In this document: positions 34,799 through 44,900 of the stretch, one piece after another
Position numbering within the stretch: the stretch's first letter is position 1
Layout of the letters: the number at the start of each line of letters is the position of its first letter
Assembly: GCA_020051175.1 (NCBI GenBank)
Contig: JAGVJJ010000046.1
Location: 1 to 49,162 of the forward strand
DNA from: Bacteroidia bacterium
GTDB lineage: Bacteria > Bacteroidota > Bacteroidia > 2-12-FULL-35-15
DNA: 49,162 nucleotides
Direction of reading: 5' to 3'
The notes under the pieces: model-generated
What the model was told of the DNA's origin: nothing
Seen by the model: the letters and a program-made list of their open reading frames with translations, nothing else
The model's database searches: none
Made by a program: the position numbers and the translations under genes

Positions 34799-36244
34799 AT
34801 GAAAAAACTGTTACCCTTTTTAGTGCTAATTTTTGCTTGCCAGTTTGTTGTCGGACAAACCCTGGTAAGCGCAGTTCAAATCGCATCAAAAAACACTTCG
34901 CAGGTGTCTTCTGTTCTGGGAGGCTCGGGAGGGCCTTATAATGCTGTGAAAATTTATAAAGTAAAATACAATACAAAAGATCCGTTTAACAACAATACCG
35001 TTGCTTCCGGTGCAGTGTTTGTTCCAAACATGGCTTGTGACAGCTTTCCTGTGGTTGCTTATTGCCACGGAACGGTATTAAGGAAAACACAGGTGCCATC
35101 TGCACAATACGACAGCAATTATGAGGGGCTTTATTTTTCATCAAAAGGCTTTGTTGTTGCAATGCCTGATTATCTTGGGTTGGGCGACAATCCTGGCTTC
35201 CATCCCTACCTGCATGCTGAAACGGAAGCAACTGCTACCCTGGATTTGATGAGGGCGATGCGTGAGTTTCTTGCTGATAGCACCAATATTGATTTGAATG
35301 GTCAGGTATTTGTTACGGGCTATTCACAAGGCGGTCATGCTGCTATGGCAACATTGAAATATATTGAAGACCACAACCTGCATACCGAGTTTAATGTTGT
35401 TGCAGGCGCTCCTATGTCAGGGCCATACTCTTTATCAACTGTTCAGCCTCGCACCGTGTATGATTCCATTTATGCTTACAATGCATTTACGCCCTATGTG
35501 GTGAACAGCTACCAGTATGTATACGGTAATCTATACACAAACGTAAGTGAATATTACGATGCTCCTCATGATGCCAATATCCCGCCTTATCTGAATGGTT
35601 CTTATACTTTTGAGGCACTCAATGTAACGTTGCCAACAAACGTGTATACATTCATGAACGATAGTGTGCTGAATGCATTCATGGCCGATACTATTTCATA
35701 TTCAACCCCTTTGCGGCAGGACTTAAAACTGAATGACAACTATTCATGGAATGCAAGTATGCCATTAAGATTATGCTATTGCGGTAGCGATGATTTGGTG
35801 CTGCCTGGCAACAGCCAGGTGGCTGCTGATTCAATGACAGCAATGGGTTCGCCAGATGTTTCGGCTGTTAATATAAATCCTGCCGGTGACCACTTTACCT
35901 GCTTTTCTCCCGCTATGACATACGTACGTAACTGGTTTAATACATTGAAAGTGTCTTGTACAGCTACTACCGGCATCAGTGAGAACGAAATGCAGCAAAC
36001 GGTGAACATTTCATTGTATCCAAATCCGGCAGAAAATGAAATTACAATCGAATCGTCCGAAGAAATGGAACGTATTCAGGTAACCGATATAAATGGTAAA
36101 ATAGTGATCAATATCGAATCTCTGAATAAAGATGCAGCAAACATCAATATCAGCGCAATCAATAACGGTTTTTATTTTATCAAATCATACGATAAACAAG
36201 GCAGGGTTACTGTGAACAAATTCATGGTGCAAAAAAATAAATAA
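34799..36244 (+). CDS. Secreted alpha/beta hydrolase (lipase/esterase-like) with T9SS sorting domain
   Basis: 481 residues. Signal peptide 1-20 (ends VVGQ). The alpha/beta hydrolase core has the oxyanion HG in AYCHGTVLR (H90-G91), nucleophile elbow GYSQGG with Ser176, acid Asp331 or Asp332 in YCGSDDLVLP, and His365 in NPAGDHFTC, so the triad looks complete. The region MPDYLGLGDNPGFHPYLHA is like fungal secretory lipases. Residues about 400-481 form the T9SS sorting domain (ISLYPNPAENEITIE ... NNGFYFIKSYD ... KFMVQKNK). It likely acts on extracellular esters or lipids. Only 3 bp separate its stop from the sensor gene. Confidence 0.88.
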   Translation: MKKLLPFLVLIFACQFVVGQTLVSAVQIASKNTSQVSSVLGGSGGPYNAVKIYKVKYNTKDPFNNNTVASGAVFVPNMACDSFPVVAYCHGTVLRKTQVPSAQYDSNYEGLYFSSKGFVVAMPDYLGLGDNPGFHPYLHAETEATATLDLMRAMREFLADSTNIDLNGQVFVTGYSQGGHAAMATLKYIEDHNLHTEFNVVAGAPMSGPYSLSTVQPRTVYDSIYAYNAFTPYVVNSYQYVYGNLYTNVSEYYDAPHDANIPPYLNGSYTFEALNVTLPTNVYTFMNDSVLNAFMADTISYSTPLRQDLKLNDNYSWNASMPLRLCYCGSDDLVLPGNSQVAADSMTAMGSPDVSAVNINPAGDHFTCFSPAMTYVRNWFNTLKVSCTATTGISENEMQQTVNISLYPNPAENEITIESSEEMERIQVTDINGKIVINIESLNKDAANINISAINNGFYFIKSYDKQGRVTVNKFMVQKNK

Positions 36245-36247
36245 CGA

Positions 36248-39200
36248 ATGAGGAGATCCATTAATGATATAATTCTCCACCTCTTATTTACAACCACATC
36301 AGGCACTGGAAAAAAAAAGGTTAAGGGAAAGCTCAATAAGGCTTTCCCTGCCTTGTTTTTGAGCCTGTTATTTTGCTGCGTTCTTTGCCTTCGTGGAAAC
36401 GCTAATGCCCAGTCTTCCATTGATTCACTCCAGCAGCTTTTAAAAACAGCGAAAGAAGACAAGGAGAAGGTGAATATCCTGAATACACTTTTTTCTAAAA
36501 CCCGTTTTCAGTCTGTTGAAAATGCTTTTCCTTTTGCAGAGCAGGCCTTAAAGCTGGCACGCAAAATTTCTGATAAGCCCGGACAAGCCAAAGCACTTGA
36601 GAACATATCCCTGTTTTACCGGATTAACAACAATATTGAAAAAGCCATTGAATACAATGTTGAAGCCCTTATGATAAGGAACAATATTGGTGAACAGCCA
36701 GAAATTGTAAATACACTTATGGCGGCTGCCGAATTGTATAAGCTGCAGCTGAACTACGATAAGGCTATGGCCCATTACCTGAAAGCCCTTAAGATTGCTG
36801 AAGACTATATTTCCGAAAATTCTTCTTCGGATAAAATTAGTGTGGTCAAGGCTCAGCAGGCTAGGCTTTTGTACCTCATCGGTCGCATTTACCAGGAACA
36901 GCACAATTACAGCCTGGCTAAAAATTATTATTCAAAAGCGCTTGAAATATATACCGCAACAAATGATGAGAAGGGACTGGCCGATGTATCGCTTTCTCTG
37001 GCTATTGTACTTTACGACAGCAGTAACAACGACAAGTCACAAACATTTGTTTTTAAAGGCACACACAAGGAGGCAATGGAGAATGCCTTGAAAGCAAAAA
37101 AAATATTTGAGAAAATCAACGATGCCAATGGCATGGTGCGTGCCAACAATCACCTTGCATATATTAGCGCTGGTAGAGGTGATTTTGCGCAGGGTGTAAA
37201 ATATGCGCAGGAAGGCCTCGATGTGGCCAGCCAGGTCGGAAACAAAGAAATGGTAGCCTCCCTCAATGGAACGATTGGGGATATATACTATGCACAGGGT
37301 GATTACAAAAAAGCGCTTGAATACATCAATAAATGCTATGAGGGTGCAAAAGCAATCAATAACAATCATTTTATCCGTGACATTTACCTGAGCTATGCCA
37401 GTATTTATGCAAAACTCAATGATTTTAAAAAGGCCTATCAATACCACATTTTATACAACGAATTAAAAGACAGTTTGCTGAATGAGCAGTCAAACAAGCA
37501 GATTGCAGAAATTAATGCAAAATACGACAGCGAAAAGAAAAATAAGGAGCTGATAAAGAAAGATGCTGAGCTCGCGCAGCAGCAGGCCGAAACCCGCCAG
37601 CAGCATACGCAAAGAAACGCACTTATTGTAAGTTTCGTATTGCTCATTTTTATTGCGTTCTTTATTTACAGGGGATACCGGAACAATAAGAGGGCGAATG
37701 CTAACATTATCAGGCAAAAAGATGAAATTGAAAAATCATACAAGAATATTTCCATCCTGAGCGAAATAGAGCAGGAGATCACTTCTTCGCACACCATTGA
37801 GAGGATCATTGAAAAGGTGTATGAGAATGTAAATAAACTAATGGATGCAGATGTATTTTGTATTGGTGTGCATAACGAAAAAAATAATTCCATTGATTTT
37901 CCGGGCTTTATTGAAAACGGTAAAAAATACAACAGTGCGTATAAACTTACAGATCATATAAGGCTTCCGGTGCTTTGTTTTAATAACAACCGCGAAATAT
38001 TTATAAATGACATGGAAAAGGAATACAGTCATTACGTTCCTTCCATAAAAGACATTCCAGAGCCGGTTGCCGGTGAACGTCCGGAATCCCTTATTTTCCT
38101 GCCACTTATCTATAAGGAAAAAACGATTGGGGTTATTAATGTGGAGAGTTTCAGTAAAAATGCTTACAACAAGTACCACCTCGAAATATTAAAAAATCTG
38201 GCTGTATATGTTGCCATTGCGTTGGAAAACGCACAGCTTTATAAAAACCTGGAAGAAAAAATTCAGGAGCGTACGACTGAAGTATTAAAGCAGAAGGAAG
38301 AGGTTGAAAAATCGTATGAAAATACCAAATTGCTTAGTACGCTCGGCCGTGAAATTACTGTGCTGCTGAATGTTGATGAAATTATCCAGAAGGTATATGA
38401 AAATGTAAACCGTTTAATGGATGCATCAGCCTTTGGTATCGGAATATACAGGCCTGAAAAAAAGGGGCTTGAATTTACATTCATTGAAAAAGGCGTAAAA
38501 CTGCCTAATAACATTGCCTTCCTTGACGATGAAACAAGGCCTGCTGTATGGTGTTTTAAAACCCAGCAGGAAATGATCATCAATGACTTTGAAAGGGAAT
38601 ACAGCAGCTATATGCCAACCAGTGCCGCCCCGCAACCCCTTCAGGGCGACAATACGGAGTCCGTTATTTATATGCCGCTTTCCATTTCGGATAAACACAT
38701 TGGTGCCATTACCGTTCAAAGTTTTAAAAAGAATGCCTACAGCCCTTACCAGGTGGACATATTGCGTAATCTGGCAGTATACGTAGTAAGTGCGCTTGAC
38801 AATGCCCGGTTGTACGAAAGTATGGAAGAGCAGGTAAAGCAGCGTACCGAGCAGGTAACAATACAGAAAGAAGAGCTCGAAATATCATACAACAACATCC
38901 ATGTGTTGAGCGAAATAGGCCAGCAGATTACTTCTACAATTGACTTTGAAGGTATTTTTCAAAAGCTGCATGAAAACATCAGCCGTCTGATGGATGCCGA
39001 ATGTTTTGGTGTGCGCATCTATCACCCTGAAACGGAAACTGTGGAGGTGAAATACGAGTACGATAAAGGAAGGCGAATCAATCCGTTTTCATTCTCAATG
39101 GAAAATGAGAGCAACTTTTCGGTTTGGTGTATAAAAAACAAAAAAGAAATATTTATTAATGATAATGCCAAAGAATATACAAACTATGTAAAGGATATTG

Positions 39201-41164
39201 TGGTCATCAGCGGGGACATGACGCACTCCCTTATGTTCTGCCCGATGATTCTGAAGGACGAAGTTGTAGGTGTGATTACGGTGCAGAGCTACCAGAAGAA
39301 TCAATACACAAAGCACCATCTCGACATATTGATATCCCTGGCCAATTATGCGGCTATCGCACTTGAAAATGCAGAACTCTATGAAGGCCTTGAAGAGAAA
39401 GTGAAGGAGCGTACAGCAGAGGTATTGATGCAAAAAGAGGAAGTTGAAAAATCATACGAAAATACAAAACTGCTGAGCGAAATAGGACGCGAGATTACTT
39501 CGGTGCTTACTGTGGAGGAGATTATTAAAAAGGCCTATGAAAATGTGAACCGGTTGATGGATGCTTCAGCCTTTGGCATTGGTATTTACAATAGCGACAA
39601 AAATCAGATCGAGTTTTCGGGATTTATTGAAAAAGGCGAGCGTCTTCCGTTTTATTTTGTTTCTATTTCCGAAGTAACACGCCCTGCAATATGGTGTTTC
39701 AGGGAGCAGCGGGAGCTTATTATCAATGATTTTCAGAAAGAGTTCAATCAGTATTTTCCTGACCAGGAAATTCCGGCTCCTAAAGAAGGGGAGCAGCCCG
39801 ACTCCATTATATACCTTCCGCTTTCAACACCTAATAAAAGAGTTGGGGTTATAACTGTTCAGAGCTTTAAAAAGAATGCGTACAGCGCGTACCAGCTGAA
39901 TATACTTAGGAACCTTGCACTGTACGTGGTTAACGGTCTTGAAAATGCCCGCCTTTATGAGAACATGGAGGATGAGGTGAAAGCACGTACACTCGAAATT
40001 GAAAAGCAGAAAAATGAGCTTGCCCGTTTGTCGCTTGTAGCAAGTGAAACCGACAATGGCGTCCTGATCTTTAATGATAAAGGTGAAATAGAATGGGTGA
40101 ACGATGGTTTTACAAGGTTGCAGGGGTATACGCTTGAAGAGCTGAAAAAGAAGCACAATACCATCGAAAAAATAAGCAATAACCCGGAAATTGCAGCATT
40201 GGTGGAAGACAGTATAAAAAATAAAAAATCTTCTGTTTATCAGTCGCTCAACATAACCAAAGCAGGTAAAGAATTGTGGGTGCAAAGCTCTCTTACTCCA
40301 ATCATGAATGAGCATGGTAAAATCACCAACTGGGTGGTGATTGATGTGGATATTACCAACCTGAAAAAGGCGGAAGACAGCATACGCCAGCAGAATGAAA
40401 AAATTACGGATAGTATTAACTATGCCCAAAAAATTCAGGAAACCTTACTGCCTCCGCTTGATGAGATAAAAAGACTGTTGCCCCAGTCATTCATTCTTTA
40501 CCGTCCAAAAGATATTGTCAGTGGCGACTTTTACTGGCTTTACAGGCATCAGCAGCAAATATTCATTGCTGTTGCGGATTGTACCGGCCATGGTGTTCCT
40601 GGGGCATTCATGTCGCTTATGGGAAATAACCTTTTGAACGATATTGTTAAGGTTAAAGGCAAGCATGTTCCTTCTGAGATCCTGGAAGAGCTCAATGTGC
40701 AAATCCTGACAACACTGAACCAGAACAGTAAAACCACCTCCGTAAAATATGGTATGGATATAGCCCTTGTTTGTATGGAGCAGTCTGTTGATGGTAGTTG
40801 TAAACTGCAGTATTCGGGTGCCCATAGTCCGCTGCTGGTATTCAGGAACAATGAGTGTATCCAGATAAAGGGTGATAAACGTTCTATCGGAAGTTATATT
40901 AAGGAAGAAGATTCGGGCTTTACAAACCACGAAATGACCCTCTTGAAAGAAGATATGATTTATATGTTCTCGGATGGTTATGCCGATCAGATTGGAGGTC
41001 CTGAAAGCAAAAAAATGTTTGCCCAGCCTTTCAGAGACTTACTGCAGCTGGTCGCACAAATGGATGTGAATAGACAAAAAGAGAAGCTGGAGAATAACCT
41101 TGCCGGATGGCAGGGACAACAAAGCCAAACAGACGATATACTTGTACTTGGAATACGTATATAA
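36248..41164 (+). CDS. Giant TPR - 4xGAF - PAS - SpoIIE phosphatase sensor
   Basis: 1638-residue membrane sensor. An N-terminal signal-anchor or signal peptide (about 31-55, ending NANAQ) is followed by about six TPR repeats (60-410, for example EKAIEYNVEALMIRNNIGEQ), so the TPR part is probably periplasmic. One helix lies at about 458-478 (ALIVSFVLLIFIAFFIY). Four cytoplasmic GAF domains (about 497-664, 688-856, 878-1046, 1072-1238) are joined by coiled coils (LEEKIQERTTEVLKQKEE). Then PAS (about 1255-1375) and the PP2C/SpoIIE catalytic domain (1395-1638) with metal-site Asp in IVSGDFYW and VADCTGHGVPGAF and the end QTDDILVLGI. It would dephosphorylate a STAS-type target in response to a stimulus seen in the periplasm. 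Starts 3 bp after the hydrolase, so translation is probably coupled. The target is unknown. Confidence 0.9.
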   Translation: MRRSINDIILHLLFTTTSGTGKKKVKGKLNKAFPALFLSLLFCCVLCLRGNANAQSSIDSLQQLLKTAKEDKEKVNILNTLFSKTRFQSVENAFPFAEQALKLARKISDKPGQAKALENISLFYRINNNIEKAIEYNVEALMIRNNIGEQPEIVNTLMAAAELYKLQLNYDKAMAHYLKALKIAEDYISENSSSDKISVVKAQQARLLYLIGRIYQEQHNYSLAKNYYSKALEIYTATNDEKGLADVSLSLAIVLYDSSNNDKSQTFVFKGTHKEAMENALKAKKIFEKINDANGMVRANNHLAYISAGRGDFAQGVKYAQEGLDVASQVGNKEMVASLNGTIGDIYYAQGDYKKALEYINKCYEGAKAINNNHFIRDIYLSYASIYAKLNDFKKAYQYHILYNELKDSLLNEQSNKQIAEINAKYDSEKKNKELIKKDAELAQQQAETRQQHTQRNALIVSFVLLIFIAFFIYRGYRNNKRANANIIRQKDEIEKSYKNISILSEIEQEITSSHTIERIIEKVYENVNKLMDADVFCIGVHNEKNNSIDFPGFIENGKKYNSAYKLTDHIRLPVLCFNNNREIFINDMEKEYSHYVPSIKDIPEPVAGERPESLIFLPLIYKEKTIGVINVESFSKNAYNKYHLEILKNLAVYVAIALENAQLYKNLEEKIQERTTEVLKQKEEVEKSYENTKLLSTLGREITVLLNVDEIIQKVYENVNRLMDASAFGIGIYRPEKKGLEFTFIEKGVKLPNNIAFLDDETRPAVWCFKTQQEMIINDFEREYSSYMPTSAAPQPLQGDNTESVIYMPLSISDKHIGAITVQSFKKNAYSPYQVDILRNLAVYVVSALDNARLYESMEEQVKQRTEQVTIQKEELEISYNNIHVLSEIGQQITSTIDFEGIFQKLHENISRLMDAECFGVRIYHPETETVEVKYEYDKGRRINPFSFSMENESNFSVWCIKNKKEIFINDNAKEYTNYVKDIVVISGDMTHSLMFCPMILKDEVVGVITVQSYQKNQYTKHHLDILISLANYAAIALENAELYEGLEEKVKERTAEVLMQKEEVEKSYENTKLLSEIGREITSVLTVEEIIKKAYENVNRLMDASAFGIGIYNSDKNQIEFSGFIEKGERLPFYFVSISEVTRPAIWCFREQRELIINDFQKEFNQYFPDQEIPAPKEGEQPDSIIYLPLSTPNKRVGVITVQSFKKNAYSAYQLNILRNLALYVVNGLENARLYENMEDEVKARTLEIEKQKNELARLSLVASETDNGVLIFNDKGEIEWVNDGFTRLQGYTLEELKKKHNTIEKISNNPEIAALVEDSIKNKKSSVYQSLNITKAGKELWVQSSLTPIMNEHGKITNWVVIDVDITNLKKAEDSIRQQNEKITDSINYAQKIQETLLPPLDEIKRLLPQSFILYRPKDIVSGDFYWLYRHQQQIFIAVADCTGHGVPGAFMSLMGNNLLNDIVKVKGKHVPSEILEELNVQILTTLNQNSKTTSVKYGMDIALVCMEQSVDGSCKLQYSGAHSPLLVFRNNECIQIKGDKRSIGSYIKEEDSGFTNHEMTLLKEDMIYMFSDGYADQIGGPESKKMFAQPFRDLLQLVAQMDVNRQKEKLENNLAGWQGQQSQTDDILVLGIRI

Positions 41165-41178
41165 AGAAGCAAAGAAAA

Positions 41179-41207
41179 CTTCCGTTCGGAGGATGGCAAT
41201 TTTTTTT
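41179..41207 (+). terminator. Weak terminator-like hairpin after the sensor gene
   Basis: CTTCC-GTTC-GGAGG (41179-41192) followed seven bases later by a run of eight T. The stem is short and the spacing long, so termination strength is doubtful. Confidence 0.35.
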
Positions 41208-41257
41208 AAATTAGAAGTGCAGAATACTGTGCTTTTTCAAATAACGGAATTACAGGT

Positions 41258-41938
41258 ATGAATAAATTTTCTTTTATCGGTAAAACTACCAGCCACATTG
41301 TGCTGCAGTTCGCAGTATGTGTTTTAATGGGTTTTACCGGATCCCTTGTGGCACAGTCTTCAATAGCTTTTGATGCCGGACAAACATTCTCCAAATTTAA
41401 ATACAGCGATGGCCAGGGTGCAATTAAGGATTTTAAATACAATATAAATGGCTGCTTTGGGCTTGGATATCAGTATGTTGCTCCCAACGGACTGTTTATA
41501 CGTGCAGGTGTTGGGATGAGAAAAGGCGGGGCTTCCCTTGAATACAATGAAACTACTGTAGAATGGAAACTGCAATACCTCGATGTGAATGCCGGAATAG
41601 GCTATATGCTTAACCGGTGGCGGGCAAAACCTTACCTTACGGTATCTCCCTTTTTTGCATACCTCCTTAAAGGGGAGCAATTTATAGGAATCAGCAAATA
41701 TGATATTCTGGCTAATAAATCCATTGCCGGACATGATTTTGGGGTTTGTTTTGCCCCTGGTCTTAAAGTTGAAGTATCCAATACATTTTCATTTTATACC
41801 GAGTTCCGGCAGCTTACCGGGCTTCAGAACCTGGAGACCGATTCTGGTACGGGCCAGAAATCCTATAACCGGGGATTTTCTGTTCACCTGGGCATAGCCA
41901 TCGCATTAATAAGGTATAATTATGTAACAACTCAGTAG
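41258..41938 (+). CDS. Outer membrane beta-barrel protein (porin/PorT-like)
   Basis: 226 residues. Signal peptide (1-33, ending LVAQ) after a short polar leader. Mature part shows amphipathic strands with aromatic ends, for example LGYQYVAPNGLFIRAGVGMRKGG, LQYLDVNAGIGYML, SIAGHDFGVCFAPGLKVEVS and SFYTEFRQLTGL, consistent with an eight-stranded outer membrane barrel of the type annotated as PorT/OMP_b-brl_2. It directly precedes the giant repeat protein by 25 bp, so it may assist its display or be encoded in the same transcript. No direct evidence for interaction. Confidence 0.78.
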   Translation: MNKFSFIGKTTSHIVLQFAVCVLMGFTGSLVAQSSIAFDAGQTFSKFKYSDGQGAIKDFKYNINGCFGLGYQYVAPNGLFIRAGVGMRKGGASLEYNETTVEWKLQYLDVNAGIGYMLNRWRAKPYLTVSPFFAYLLKGEQFIGISKYDILANKSIAGHDFGVCFAPGLKVEVSNTFSFYTEFRQLTGLQNLETDSGTGQKSYNRGFSVHLGIAIALIRYNYVTTQ

Positions 41939-41963
41939 GAATTGGAGTATATAACGTATTTGC

Positions 41964-44900
41964 ATGACAAATAAACGAATGAAAAAAATAATAACCACCT
42001 GCCTCATCCTGTTTTTGCCATCATTATTGGTACTCCTGGCTGGCAGCGGTTCATTTGCTGGAAAGCTCGGAGGTAACACATTTGCTCAGCTTAGCGGGAT
42101 TACGTATCAGGCGGTAGCTGTAGATCAGGATGGTAAAGGTATACCGGGCATGGATCTGAGCGGTCAGCCTATACCTGGTGCTTCCATTGCTGTGCGTTTT
42201 ACAATACTGGCCGATAGTGTTAACGGTACTGTTTTATATCAGGAAACACACACTACCAATACGGATGTTTATGGGCTCTTTTCGCTGGTAATCGGTGCCG
42301 GAACGGTGAGTGCCGGTACTAACCTGTCAGCAATTCCATGGCAAATAGGCAACCAGTATCTCAAAGTTGAGATCGATATAAAGAATGATGGCAATTACAA
42401 ACTGGTAAGCCTTCAGCAGATGATGGCCGTTCCTTATGCATTTTATGCGCAGAAATCCGATACCGCTCTATATTCTTTAAATGCTGCAGCGACAAGCGCT
42501 GCTGGTTGGAGCCTCACAGGTAATGATACTACGAATTCAAGCACCAATTTTCTGGGAACCAAAGATTCTGTTGATTTGGTGTTCAAAACAGACAGTACAG
42601 AACGGATAAGGGTCATGGCCGATGGTAAAGTCGGGGTTGGGACTTCTTCGCCACTTGCACAGCTGGAGGTCACGGGTACCGGACAAGCCAATGACACATT
42701 AAACCTTGGTGTAAAAAGTAATTTTGGTACTTATGCCCTTGCGGTAAAGGATTTTGGAAAAGTCGGTATAGGTACTGCTTCGCCCAAAGCACAGCTTGAT
42801 GTTATGGGCAGCGGACAACCCAATGATTCACTTACTTTAGGAGTAAAGGATAATGCCGGTGTCTTCTATTTTGTTGTTCGGGACGATGGAAAAACCGGGG
42901 TAGGCACTTCTGTTCCGGCCAATGAACTTTCGGTTGCAGGTACAATTGGCATTGCGGAACCAGGCAGTGATGGGAACAGGTTGCAGATAAGTTCATCAAG
43001 TTCAGGCGCTGTTATTTTCCAGAAAGATAATAGTCCCATCATTTTTAAAACCTTATCCGGAAACCAGGAAAAGATGCGTATCCGGGACGAAGGCGATGTT
43101 GGCATTGGAACGGCAAATCCGGCCGGAAAATTTCATGTAAATAATGATTTAACGGGTAGTGACAGCTCTTTTGTTGTAATGCAAAGCGGAGATGTTGGTA
43201 TCGGTACAATTACCCCGGGTGCTAAACTCGAGGTGGCCGGACAAGTAAAAATAACCGGTGGCTCACCGGGAGCAGGAAAAATATTAACCTCAGATGCAAC
43301 TGGTCTTGCAACATGGCAAACTTTAACTACTTCTTCAGGCACTGTTGATACCGTTATTGCTGGTGATTTGGTTCCTTTGTTTACAACCTCCATTGCCAAC
43401 CCTGATTCAGCCCCAGCTATTAGCTTTACACTTACCAATGCAGCGCCATACAGTGTGTTTGGTAATAATACAGGTAGTAGCGCACAGCCTTCCTATTTTA
43501 CCCCTCAGCTCGCATCGCCTTTGTTTCAGAACCAGGGAACCACCACTACAGTTCTGCATGGTGATGCTGCCGGGAACCCAACCTGGAACCAGGTGGTAAA
43601 CTCAGATATTGCTAACAGTACCATTGATCTCACTACAAAAGTTACTGGTGTGCTTCCGGTGTTAAATGGTGGAACAAATACAAGTTCAATTGGAGCTGCG
43701 GGAACTGTTGTGTATTCTACTGGCAGCTCGTACGGTTTTACAACTGTTGAAACTGCCGGCAAAGTGCTTGTTTCCGGTGGTTCCGGAACACCCACATGGG
43801 GCAACCCTACCGATTTACTTATAATTAACGGTATTACACCAATCTCGGCAATCTCTAACAATGCAACAACATATTCAATTTCTGTCAACATCAATAGCGC
43901 CTCATCATCTGGCGTGGTATTGTCCGGAGCCGGAAACCTCAATAAAGTTTGGGGAACGGATGCAGCAGGTAATCCGGGGTGGCGGAGTGTTGACACGACT
44001 CAATACGCTTACTATGCGGCTTATGCCGACACGGCTCAATATACGTATCGTGCAGCCTTTACTGATACGGCCCAATATGCCTTCGGTGCTGCTTTTGCCG
44101 ACACAACCCAATATTCATACAGAGCGGCTTATGCTGACACTGCTGGTTATTCTTTATATTCTGATTCTGCTCAATATTCCGTTTATAGTGATACTGCTGC
44201 TTATGCGTTATCAACCAACTCATGGGGGCTTAATGGCAACGCGGGTACAGTGGATGGTGTTAATTTTATTGGTACCACAGATAGTACCGCGTTTAATGTC
44301 CGTGTAAATAACGAGCCCGCGGGAAGAATTGATATCAGAATGGCCAACGCATTCTGGGGACACAAAGCCGGAGCCATAACGTCTACAGGAAACTTGAATA
44401 CTGCTATGGGTGAAACGGCTTTGGCTTCCAATACCATAGGCTGGGGAAATACTGCGATTGGCGCGCAGGCATTGTTTTCCAGTGCTGTTGCTATTGGAAA
44501 CGTTGCGGTTGGTCCGCAAACACTTTATTCTAATACTTTTGGAATTGGTAATGTAGCGGTCGGACCGCGAGCATTGTACTCAAATATTTCAGGAAATGGC
44601 AATATTGCGCTTGGTGCTTTGTCGCTCTATTCAAATGTGTCCGGAACTGCAAATATCAGTATTGGCGATAGCTCCCTTTTCTTCAATACGTCTGGTTTAG
44701 GCAATATTGCCCTTAGTTCTTATGCCCTATATTCCAATACTATTGGAAATGCGAACATCGCACTAGGCCCATCTGCAATGTTCTCAAATATAGACGGGGA
44801 GAGAAACATTGCTCTGGGCGATAGCACCTTGTTTGCAAATACATCTGGTATTTCCAATATAGCCTTAGGCTCTCATTCTTTGTTTTCCAACACGTTAGGC

